From: Flavobacterium sp.
Lineage (GTDB): Bacteria > Bacteroidota > Bacteroidia > Flavobacteriales > Flavobacteriaceae
Direction of reading: 5' to 3'
Assembly (NCBI GenBank): GCA_003449615.1
Contig: DMHA01000047.1
Span: 1-11,189 of the forward strand
DNA length: 11,189 nt
The first letter of the stretch is position 1. Each line of letters opens with the position of its first letter. Below the pieces are notes generated by a model that was not told where the DNA came from, made no database searches, and saw only the letters and a program-made list of their open reading frames with translations. Both the position numbers and the translations under genes were made by a program. Below, in pieces: positions 1 through 5,026 of the stretch.

Positions 1-44
1 AAAAATAATACTCCAAATTAGTAGTTAGCTTTAAAAAACTTGAG

Positions 45-78
45 AAACCCCGTCCCGATATTTCGGGACGGATTTTTT
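45..78. terminator. Bidirectional intrinsic terminator-like hairpin
   Basis: CCGTCCCGA (50-58) pairs perfectly with TCGGGACGG (63-71) around the loop TATT, and six T follow at 73-78 on the plus strand. This would end a plus-strand transcript entering from outside the window. Read on the minus strand, the same stem lies just after the stop of the 83-703 gene, but its T-run is weaker and broken. The TCGGGACGG half recurs at 1973-1981 in the repeat island after rpoD. Confidence 0.75.
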
Positions 79-82
79 GGTT

Positions 83-703
83 TTAAATAGAAGATTTAAT
101 TTCTTTGATAATACTCTTGTGATAGGAAACACAATCTGGAAACTCCAATAACAATTCATTGATTTCATCAATATCAAATTTGTAAGGTTCTAAATTTTCA
201 AAATCATACCATTCATCCATCTCCTCATAACTAGGATGTTTTTTGTCTTGCATTATTTCTAAGATATCGGCATAACCCCAAACACCACCACAATCTTCTA
301 TCGGACAAGCATTGGCACCTTTGATGCAAAAAGGCAATTGGGGCAATTCTATTTCTGGGAATACCTTCTGAACATCAACTTTGTGTTCCCATCCATCACC
401 AAAATCGTATTCATAAGTAATAGTGTCCTTTGGATTTTCAAGGAAGCCTTTGAGTTTGGTTTTTGAAATATCTAAAACAGTATTAAAATTAAAAAAAGGA
501 TCATTTGAAGGAATTCCAATTTCTAAATCCCTACCTTTTCTAAATGCAAAAAGGTGCGAAGTATCCCAACCCATTACTTCCTGAATGGCTGCGTGAAGTT
601 CTACAAAACCCGAGTTGGCGGGAAAATAAAAAGTTCTGAAAATAGTGGGTTTGAAGTTTTTTAGAGCTACTTTTATTTGAAGAACGTTTTTGAATTTTGG
701 CAT
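83..703 (-). CDS. pRiA4b ORF-3-like (IS1096 passenger TnpR-like) protein
   Basis: This 206-residue protein belongs to the plasmid pRiA4b ORF-3-like family (PF07929 type), often annotated as an IS1096 element passenger protein. Its molecular function is unknown. Seen in the sequence are an N-terminal strand with the FKPTIFR pattern (about residues 17-23), the ELHAAIQEVMGWDTSHLF helix (36-52), the hallmark YDFGDGWEH (99-107), and the cysteine cluster CIKGANACPIEDCGG (126-140), which may bind a metal. I chose the ATG at 703-701. The open frame reaches back to a TTG at 730-728, but that TTG lies inside a consensus -7 promoter element, and homology starts close to the ATG. The gene is divergent from rpoD with a 118-bp gap. 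No transposase or terminal inverted repeats are nearby, so it stands alone here. Family assignment is firm; role unknown. Confidence 0.85.
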   Translation of the reverse strand: MPKFKNVLQIKVALKNFKPTIFRTFYFPANSGFVELHAAIQEVMGWDTSHLFAFRKGRDLEIGIPSNDPFFNFNTVLDISKTKLKGFLENPKDTITYEYDFGDGWEHKVDVQKVFPEIELPQLPFCIKGANACPIEDCGGVWGYADILEIMQDKKHPSYEEMDEWYDFENLEPYKFDIDEINELLLEFPDCVSYHKSIIKEIKSSI

Positions 704-727
704 TTTTTTAGTGGATTTATGTGAAAC

Positions 728-735
728 CAAATTTA
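728..735 (-). promoter_or_regulatory. Candidate -7 element (TAAATTTG) of the pRiA4b-like gene
   Basis: On the minus strand TAAATTTG matches the Bacteroidota -7 consensus TAnnTTTG exactly. Its last base is 24 nt before the ATG at 703, which leaves room for a short A-rich leader. I see no TTG at the expected 17-23 nt upstream, so the -33 half is weak. The element covers the alternative TTG start codon at 730-728 and so argues against it. Confidence 0.4.
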
Positions 736-807
736 ATAAAATTTTTGCAATCTATTTGTAACTTTTTTGCAACAACAAACGTATAACCATTTGTACACTT
801 AAAAATT

Positions 808-813
808 GAGGAG
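808..813 (+). promoter_or_regulatory. Shine-Dalgarno-like GAGGAG before rpoD
   Basis: GAGGAG lies 8 nt before the ATG at 822, a classical position for anti-Shine-Dalgarno pairing. Other starts in this window, such as coxA, coxB and ruvB, show only A/T-rich leaders, as is usual in Bacteroidota, where such motifs are depleted. The site therefore stands out. Confidence 0.5.
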
Positions 814-821
814 ACAAAAAT

Positions 822-1685
822 ATGAGACAACTTAAAATCACCAAGCAGGTAACCAATCGTGAAACTGCATCATTAGACAAGTACTTACAGGAAATTGGAA
901 AAGTGGATTTGATCACTGCCGATGAAGAAGTAGAATTGGCACAAAAGATTAAAGCTGGCGATCAAAGAGCTTTAGAGAAATTGACCAAAGCCAATTTGCG
1001 TTTCGTGGTTTCGGTGGCCAAACAATACCAAAATCAAGGTTTAACACTGCCCGATTTGATCAACGAAGGAAACTTAGGTTTGATAAAAGCCGCTCAACGT
1101 TTTGATGAAACACGTGGTTTCAAATTCATTTCGTATGCCGTTTGGTGGATTCGTCAATCGATTTTACAAGCTTTGGCAGAGCAATCTCGTATCGTTCGTT
1201 TGCCTTTGAACAAAATTGGTTCTATCAATAAAATCAATAAAATGTATGCTTTGTTAGAGCAATCTAACGAAAGACCACCAACAGCTGAGGAAATTGCCAA
1301 AGAATTGGATATGACCGTAAATGACGTAAGAGAATCTATGAAAAACTCGGGTCGTCATCTTTCGATGGATGCGCCATTGGTTGAAGGAGAAGATTCAAAC
1401 CTTTACGATGTATTGCGTTCTGGCGAATCTCCAAATCCAGACCGAAACTTAATTCAGGAATCATTACGCACCGAAATCGAGCGTTCATTGGAAACATTGA
1501 CTCTAAGAGAAGCCGATGTAGTTCGTTTGTATTTTGGTCTTGGCGATCAACATCCAATGACATTAGAAGAAATAGGAGAAACTTTCGATTTGACTCGCGA
1601 ACGTGTTCGTCAGATTAAAGAAAAAGCCATTCGCAGATTGAAACATACTTCAAGAAGTAAAATATTAAAAACCTATCTTGGGTAA
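822..1685 (+). CDS. rpoD: Primary RNA polymerase sigma factor RpoD (sigma-70 type)
   Basis: This 287-residue housekeeping sigma factor directs RNA polymerase to the TTG / TAnnTTTG promoters of Bacteroidota. Region 1.2 covers about residues 16-47. Region 2 covers about 53-122, with [12 protein letters not shown] (58-69), the core-binding helix [18 protein letters not shown] (78-95) and the -10-recognition helix around [15 protein letters not shown] (100-114). Region 3 is about 135-200. Region 4 is about 225-275, with the helix-turn-helix [20 protein letters not shown] (247-266). Region 1.1 and the long non-conserved region of proteobacterial RpoD are absent, as expected for primary sigma factors of this phylum. 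The ATG is supported by GAGGAG 8 nt upstream. The gene appears monocistronic: the next gene, rpe, is about 400 bp away beyond several hairpins and has its own promoters. The stop codon overlaps the first unit of a 14-bp repeat array. Confidence 0.97.
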   Translation: MRQLKITKQVTNRETASLDKYLQEIGKVDLITADEEVELAQKIKAGDQRALEKLTKANLRFVVSVAKQYQNQGLTLPDLINEGNLGLIKAAQRFDETRGFKFISYAVWWIRQSILQALAEQSRIVRLPLNKIGSINKINKMYALLEQSNERPPTAEEIAKELDMTVNDVRESMKNSGRHLSMDAPLVEGEDSNLYDVLRSGESPNPDRNLIQESLRTEIERSLETLTLREADVVRLYFGLGDQHPMTLEEIGETFDLTRERVRQIKEKAIRRLKHTSRSKILKTYLG

Positions 1686-1749
1686 ATTCCAAAAAACAAA
1701 TTCCAAAAAACAAATTCCAAAAAACAAATCCCAAAAAACAAATCCCAAA
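1684..1749. repeat. 14-bp tandem repeat array, AAATTCCAAAAAAC x 4.7
   Basis: Units begin at 1684, 1698, 1712, 1726 and 1740. The first three are identical. The fourth and the partial fifth carry AAATCCC in place of AAATTCC. The first unit shares two bases with the rpoD stop codon. There are no unique spacers, so this is not a CRISPR array. The complementary motif follows at 1756-1790. Confidence 0.9.
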
Positions 1750-1767
1750 CTCATATTTTTGGAATTT
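1712..1767 (+). terminator. Long AT-rich stem after rpoD formed by repeat and its inverted copy
   Basis: AAATTCCAAAAA of the third repeat unit (1712-1723) is the exact complement of TTTTTGGAATTT (1756-1767), a 12-bp stem with a 32-nt loop. A second inverted copy, TTTGGAATTT (1765-1774), gives alternative pairings. T-rich sequence follows up to 1790. It could act as a 3' stabiliser or terminator of rpoD mRNA. The stem is seen in the sequence; the role is inferred. Confidence 0.4.
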
Positions 1768-1839
1768 GGAATTTCAAATTTTGGATTTTTAACGCTAACG
1801 ACGGTCTGATTAACTGTTCGTTTTTTGATTGATGATCTG

Positions 1840-1855
1840 CCTGTCGGCAGACAGG
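1840..1855. repeat. 16-bp palindromic element CCTGTC-GGCA-GACAGG
   Basis: A perfect 6-bp stem closes a GGCA tetraloop. It lies between the AT-rich array and the first terminator in an otherwise AT-rich gap. It resembles short palindromes I recall as dispersed in Flavobacterium intergenic regions, but copy number cannot be judged from one window. Confidence 0.5.
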
Positions 1856-1858
1856 TTG

Positions 1859-1891
1859 AAACCTCGGCTGATTACCGAGGTTTTATTTTTT
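1859..1891 (+). terminator. Intrinsic terminator 1 downstream of rpoD
   Basis: AAACCTCGG (1859-1867) pairs perfectly with CCGAGGTTT (1875-1883) around the 7-nt loop CTGATTA. The sequence then runs TATTTTTT. This is the best plus-strand terminator for rpoD in the gap. Confidence 0.75.
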
Positions 1892-1902
1892 GCAGGGCAA
1901 AT

Positions 1903-1951
1903 AAAACTTCGGTCTGTTCGCTATCGCTCGGGTGTCCGAGGTTTTATTTTT
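1903..1951 (+). terminator. Second terminator-like hairpin, partial duplicate of the first
   Basis: AAAACTTCGG (1903-1912) pairs with CCGAGGTTTT (1936-1945), with one T-G wobble and a 23-nt loop, followed by ATTTTT. Its right arm and tail repeat the first terminator's CCGAGGTTTTATTTTT (1875-1890) exactly, 61 bp further on. Confidence 0.5.
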
Positions 1952-1953
1952 AG

Positions 1954-1995
1954 CCCCCTAACTCCCGAAAAGTCGGGACGGGCTCCCGAAGGGGG
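1954..1995. repeat. GC-rich nested inverted repeat upstream of the rpe promoters
   Basis: The outer arms are CCCCCT (1954-1959) and AGGGGG (1990-1995). Inside them CCCGA (1964-1968) pairs with TCGGG (1973-1977) around AAAG. A second CCCGA at 1985-1989 could pair with the same TCGGG instead, so two exclusive folds are possible. TCGGGACGG at 1973-1981 is shared with the hairpin at 63-71. This looks like a dispersed intergenic repeat; function unknown. Confidence 0.5.
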
Positions 1996-1998
1996 AAC

Positions 1999-2031
1999 TT
2001 GCAACTTTGATTAAATTCTTAGATAATTTTG
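1999..2031 (+). promoter_or_regulatory. Candidate upstream rpe promoter (TTG-N22-TAATTTTG)
   Basis: TTG (1999-2001) and TAATTTTG (2024-2031) match the Flavobacterium -33 and -7 consensus with a 22-nt spacer, within the reported 17-23 range. Transcription would start near 2036-2040, leaving a leader of about 45 nt before rpe. Confidence 0.45.
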
Positions 2032-2062
2032 CAAAAACATTGGGGTTAAAATTCTACTTTTG
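2029..2062 (+). promoter_or_regulatory. Candidate proximal rpe promoter (TTG-N23-TACTTTTG)
   Basis: TACTTTTG (2055-2062) is an exact TAnnTTTG match, with TTG (2029-2031) 23 nt upstream. That TTG forms the end of the -7 element of the upstream candidate, so the two promoters overlap and may compete. A start near 2068 would leave a leader of about 15 nt. Confidence 0.55.
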
Positions 2063-2083
2063 CTTAAATAATTTAACTGCTTT

Positions 2084-2740
2084 ATGAAGAATACACTCAT
2101 CGCGCCATCAATCCTTGCTGCTGATTTTGCTAATTTACAACGAGACATCGAAATGATTAATAATTCTGAAGCCGATTGGTTTCATATTGATATTATGGAT
2201 GGTGTTTTTGTTCCTAATATTTCCTTTGGAATGCCAGTTTTAGCTGCCATCACAAAACACGCCAAGAAAACCATAGATGTGCACTTGATGATTGTTGATC
2301 CTGATAGATACATTAAAACTTTTGCCAAATTAGGAGCCAACATATTATGCGTTCATTATGAAGCTTGTCCGCATTTGCATAGAACTTTACAAGCCATCAA
2401 AACAGAAGGAATGAAGGCTGGTGTTGCCTTAAATCCACACACTAATGTCGATTTATTAGAAGATATCATCAATGATATCGATATGGTATTAATAATGAGT
2501 GTGAATCCTGGTTTTGGGGGACAATCGTTCATCGAAAACACCTATTCTAAAGTTGAAAAACTAAAAGCACTGATTTCTCGAAAAGGAGCAAATACCATTA
2601 TCGAAATTGACGGTGGTGTCACCAATAAAAATGCAAAACAATTAGTAGAAGCTGGTGCGGATGTTTTGGTAGCCGGAAGTTTTGTTTTTAAAGCTGAAAA
2701 CCCGATTGAAACTATTGCTGATTTGAAGAAATTGAAGTGA
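2084..2740 (+). CDS. rpe: Ribulose-phosphate 3-epimerase
   Basis: This cytosolic enzyme interconverts D-ribulose 5-phosphate and D-xylulose 5-phosphate in the pentose phosphate pathway. The 218 residues form a complete TIM barrel of normal family length. Visible motifs are APSILAADF (7-15), the metal and catalytic residues H34 and D36 in HIDIMDG with H67 in DVHLM, the MSVNPGFGGQ signature (138-147), the second catalytic aspartate D176 in IDGGV, and the phosphate-binding AGS (197-199). The ATG at 2084 fits both the promoters just upstream and the start of homology. No gene follows on the plus strand. A weak hairpin at 2824-2845 may end the transcript, which runs toward queG on the opposite strand. 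The gene appears monocistronic. Confidence 0.97.
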   Translation: MKNTLIAPSILAADFANLQRDIEMINNSEADWFHIDIMDGVFVPNISFGMPVLAAITKHAKKTIDVHLMIVDPDRYIKTFAKLGANILCVHYEACPHLHRTLQAIKTEGMKAGVALNPHTNVDLLEDIINDIDMVLIMSVNPGFGGQSFIENTYSKVEKLKALISRKGANTIIEIDGGVTNKNAKQLVEAGADVLVAGSFVFKAENPIETIADLKKLK

Positions 2741-2823
2741 TTTAAACTTTTTCCAAAATTATTTCTCTTTCATATGTAGATATTTATTGTTTTTTATCGG
2801 TCATATGTAATTCGCATATCTTC

Positions 2824-2845
2824 ATTGGTGTTTGCGACCAATTTT
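2824..2845 (+). terminator. Weak hairpin between rpe and queG
   Basis: ATTGGT (2824-2829) pairs with ACCAAT (2837-2842) around GTTTGCG, followed by TTT. The 6-bp stem is short and lies 84 nt after the rpe stop. It is the only terminator-like structure I see between the convergent rpe and queG genes. Confidence 0.3.
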
Positions 2846-2881
2846 AGGTCATGCTCATTTCCTACAACAAACTCAAGATAA

Positions 2882-3757
2882 TTATTCTTTCAAGAAATCT
2901 AAATTTCGAATTATCCCAGAATATTTAGCTCTTTTGATTGGAGAATTTTTAAAAACAGCATTAAATGTTTCTTCTGTAAGTTCTGTCCAATCTTTTTTGG
3001 TCATCGATAGTACTTCTGGGTTGGGATTGAAAAGTGGCTCCGAATGTGGTTTAGAAAATCGATTCCATGGACACACATCTTGGCAAATATCGCAGCCAAA
3101 AATCCAATCCTCGAACTTGCCTTTCATTTCTAGAGGAATAATTTCTTTGAGTTCAATGGTAAAATAGGAAATACATTTGCTACCGTCAACGATATATGGA
3201 GCAACTATCGCTTCGGTAGGACACGCATCAATACAAGCGGTACAAGATCCGCAATGGTCGGTTGTGGCTTGGTCGTATTCTAATTCTAAATCAATAATCA
3301 ATTCTCCAATAAAATAAAAAGAACCTACTTTTTGGGTCAATAAATTACTGTTTTTACCCATCCAACCCAAACCACTTTTTGCCGCCCAGGCTTTATCCAA
3401 TACTGGTGCAGAATCTACAAAAGCACGACCCGAAACTTCGCCAATATTCGATTGAATTGAATTCAGTAATTCCTTTAGTTTTTCCTTGATGACAAAATGG
3501 TAATCTTGACCGAAGGCATATTTTGAAATTTTAAAAGAATCTACCTCTGTGCTTTGGGACTGAAATTCAGATGGATAATAATTCAACAAAAGTGAAATCA
3601 CACTTTTGGCATCATCAACTAACAAAGTTGGGTTTAATCGTTTGTCAAAATTGTTTTCCATATAAAACATTTGACCGTTCATTTGGTTCTTTAACCAATG
3701 TTCCAATCGGGGAGCTTCATCTTCCAAAAACCCTGCTTTCGAAATGCCACAAGACAA
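2882..3757 (-). CDS. queG: Epoxyqueuosine reductase QueG (start codon unclear)
   Basis: QueG is the cobalamin- and iron-sulfur-dependent cytosolic enzyme that reduces epoxyqueuosine to queuosine in tRNA, the last step of queuosine synthesis. Numbered from the TTG at 3757 (291 residues), the catalytic aspartate is D115 in VDSAPVLD, followed by [13 protein letters not shown] (125-137). The two 4Fe-4S sets are C169, C172, C175, C179 and C195, C222, C225, C229 ([12 protein letters not shown] and [11 protein letters not shown]). It is the short Bacteroidota form without the C-terminal HEAT-like part of E. coli QueG. The start is odd. Homology-like sequence ([15 protein letters not shown]) continues in frame upstream to a stop at 3823-3821, but those 21 codons contain no ATG, GTG or TTG. 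The real start is therefore either this TTG, giving a clipped N-terminus, or a non-standard ATA or ATC. It lies 151 nt downstream of ruvB, probably cotranscribed. Confidence 0.9.
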   Translation of the reverse strand: MSCGISKAGFLEDEAPRLEHWLKNQMNGQMFYMENNFDKRLNPTLLVDDAKSVISLLLNYYPSEFQSQSTEVDSFKISKYAFGQDYHFVIKEKLKELLNSIQSNIGEVSGRAFVDSAPVLDKAWAAKSGLGWMGKNSNLLTQKVGSFYFIGELIIDLELEYDQATTDHCGSCTACIDACPTEAIVAPYIVDGSKCISYFTIELKEIIPLEMKGKFEDWIFGCDICQDVCPWNRFSKPHSEPLFNPNPEVLSMTKKDWTELTEETFNAVFKNSPIKRAKYSGIIRNLDFLKE

Positions 3758-3805
3758 AAACCCGAGGCGTTTGGCTTCGGATTTGATGAATTGGGTGTAT
3801 TTTGA

Positions 3806-3840
3806 GTTAGTGGTTATGGGTTAGAAGTTATGGGTTAGAA
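3806..3840. repeat. 14-bp tandem repeat at the queG 5' end
   Basis: GTTAGTGGTTATGG (3806-3819) and GTTAGAAGTTATGG (3820-3833) are followed by the partial unit GTTAGAA (3834-3840). On the queG strand these give CTAACCCATAAC-type units. One supplies the in-frame stop upstream of queG, and the array occupies the place where an ATG would be expected. Confidence 0.8.
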
Positions 3841-3847
3841 AATAAAA

Positions 3848-3901
3848 ATTGATATTGCTATTGCCATTGTCATTGAAATTGTCATTGAAATTGTCATTGA
3901 A
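3848..3901. repeat. Hexanucleotide microsatellite (ATTGNN) x 9 between ruvB and queG
   Basis: Nine consecutive hexamers begin with ATTG: GAT-type, GCT, GCC, then alternating ATTGTC and ATTGAA. The last six form three perfect copies of the 12-mer ATTGTCATTGAA (3866-3901). The array ends 7 bp from the ruvB stop and is the kind of tract that changes length by slippage. On the minus strand it carries short ATG-started frames that end at stops before queG. Confidence 0.9.
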
Positions 3902-3908
3902 AATCATA

Positions 3909-4931
3909 TTAAAACAATCCTCCTTGAGTATTCAATTTGACTTTCCCCAAATGCTTATAAGCTTTCTCTGTCACTTCTCTTCCTCGTGGTGTTCGCATTA
4001 TGAATCCTTCCTGAATTAAAAACGGCTCATAAACTTCTTCTATCGTTTCGCTACTTTCGGATACGGCTGTCGCCAAAGTAGATAAACCAACTGGGCCTCC
4101 TTTGAATTTATCGATGATGGTGTTGAGGATTTTATTGTCCATTTCGTCTAATCCGTGAGCATCGACATTTAAGGCTTTGAGTGCATAACGGGCAATTTCG
4201 ATGTCGATAGTTCCGTTTCCTTTGATTTGTGCAAAATCACGAACCCGGCGAAGTAAAGCATTGGCAATACGAGGTGTTCCGCGGCTTCTGCCTGCAATTT
4301 CGATGGCGGCATCCAAAGAAATGGGCATTTTCAAAATGGAGGCACTTCGTTCAACAATCGTTGTTAAAAGTTCCGTAGTGTAATATTGTAATCGAGATGA
4401 AATTCCGAAACGGGCACGCATTGGAGCGGTTAATAATCCAGAACGTGTGGTTGCACCAATTAAGGTAAATGGATTCAAATTGATTTGGACAGTTCGAGCA
4501 TTAGGACCCGATTCAATCATTATATCAATCTTGAAATCTTCCATTGCCGAGTATAAATATTCCTCGACAATTGGGCTCAAACGATGAATTTCGTCAATAA
4601 ACAAAACATCTCTTTCTTCGAGATTGGTCAACAAACCAGCTAAATCTCCCGGTTTATCCAAAACTGGCCCCGAAGTAATTTTAATTCCCACTTGCAACTC
4701 ATTGGCCAAAATATTTGCCAAAGTAGTTTTTCCCAATCCCGGAGGCCCGTGAAAAAGGGTATGATCAAGCGCTTCATTTCTTTGATTGGCTGCTTGAACA
4801 AATACTTTGAGGTTTTCCAGTATTTGATCTTGTCCTGCAAAATCATCAAAAGATAAAGGTCTCAATTTTTTTTCGAGATCTAGTTCTTCTGGATTGTAAC
4901 CGTCATTTGTTGGGTCTAAATTTTCATTCAT
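3909..4931 (-). CDS. ruvB: Holliday junction branch migration ATPase RuvB
   Basis: RuvB is the hexameric AAA+ motor that, with RuvA, drives branch migration of Holliday junctions in recombination and repair before RuvC cleavage. The 340 residues are full length. Seen are the leader [12 protein letters not shown] (23-34), Walker A GPPGLGKT (62-69), Walker B FIDEIHR (111-117), sensor 1 GATTR (159-163), the arginine-finger region MRARFG (171-176), the sensor 2 segment [18 protein letters not shown] (217-234), and the C-terminal winged helix ending in [10 protein letters not shown] (309-318). The ATG at 4931 is the only methionine before the conserved core. A consensus -7 element ends 5 nt before it, so the mRNA may have almost no leader. 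It precedes queG on the same strand; ruvA and ruvC are not in the window. Confidence 0.97.
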   Translation of the reverse strand: MNENLDPTNDGYNPEELDLEKKLRPLSFDDFAGQDQILENLKVFVQAANQRNEALDHTLFHGPPGLGKTTLANILANELQVGIKITSGPVLDKPGDLAGLLTNLEERDVLFIDEIHRLSPIVEEYLYSAMEDFKIDIMIESGPNARTVQINLNPFTLIGATTRSGLLTAPMRARFGISSRLQYYTTELLTTIVERSASILKMPISLDAAIEIAGRSRGTPRIANALLRRVRDFAQIKGNGTIDIEIARYALKALNVDAHGLDEMDNKILNTIIDKFKGGPVGLSTLATAVSESSETIEEVYEPFLIQEGFIMRTPRGREVTEKAYKHLGKVKLNTQGGLF

Positions 4932-4935
4932 TTTA

Positions 4936-4943
4936 CAAATATA
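4936..4943 (-). promoter_or_regulatory. Candidate -7 element (TATATTTG) of ruvB
   Basis: TATATTTG on the minus strand is an exact TAnnTTTG match. Only four bases (TAAA) separate it from the ruvB ATG, so transcription would start at or very near the A of the start codon. A TTG at the normal -33 spacing is not evident, which lowers confidence. Confidence 0.4.
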
Positions 4944-4961
4944 GCAAACTTATAAGCAAAT

Positions 4962-5005
4962 AAAAATGCCTTTCAAACCCGAAGTTTCGGAGGAAAGGCA
5001 TTTTA
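4962..5005. terminator. Strong intrinsic terminator after coxA
   Basis: AAAATGCCTTTC (4963-4974) pairs perfectly over 12 bp with GAAAGGCATTTT (4993-5004). Inside, CCGAA (4979-4983) and TTCGG (4986-4990) form a second stem. On the minus strand the tail is TTTTTA, right for ending coxB-coxA just before the ruvB promoter. T-rich sequence on the plus side makes it potentially bidirectional. Confidence 0.85.
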
Positions 5006-5026
5006 CTATTTTATATAAAAAAAAGA

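Noticed and set aside
742..772. Direct repeat TTTTTGCAA (742-750 and 764-772) as an operator between the divergent genes
   Set aside because: It is short, A/T-dominated and common by chance in such DNA; without conservation data it is not called a regulatory site.
784..793. TAACCATTTG as the rpoD promoter -7 element
   Set aside because: The spacing inside the motif does not fit TAnnTTTG. TTG boxes nearby are compatible, but no clean promoter can be called.
1684..1749. Possible CRISPR array
   Set aside because: Units are 14 bp, directly adjacent, with no unique spacers and no cas genes; it is a simple tandem repeat.
1829..2014. Small open frame (61 codons) between rpoD and rpe
   Set aside because: It runs straight through two terminator hairpins and the palindromic repeats, and has no promoter or family resemblance.
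2832..3167. Plus-strand open frame (111 codons) antisense to queG
   Set aside because: It overlaps the queG iron-sulfur cysteine region on the opposite strand, where coding constraint explains the lack of stops.
3848..3908. Short leader peptide ORFs on the minus strand in the hexamer array before queG
   Set aside because: They consist only of repeat-encoded residues (TISM- or FNDN-type) and end before queG; coding cannot be supported, though a translational effect is not excluded.
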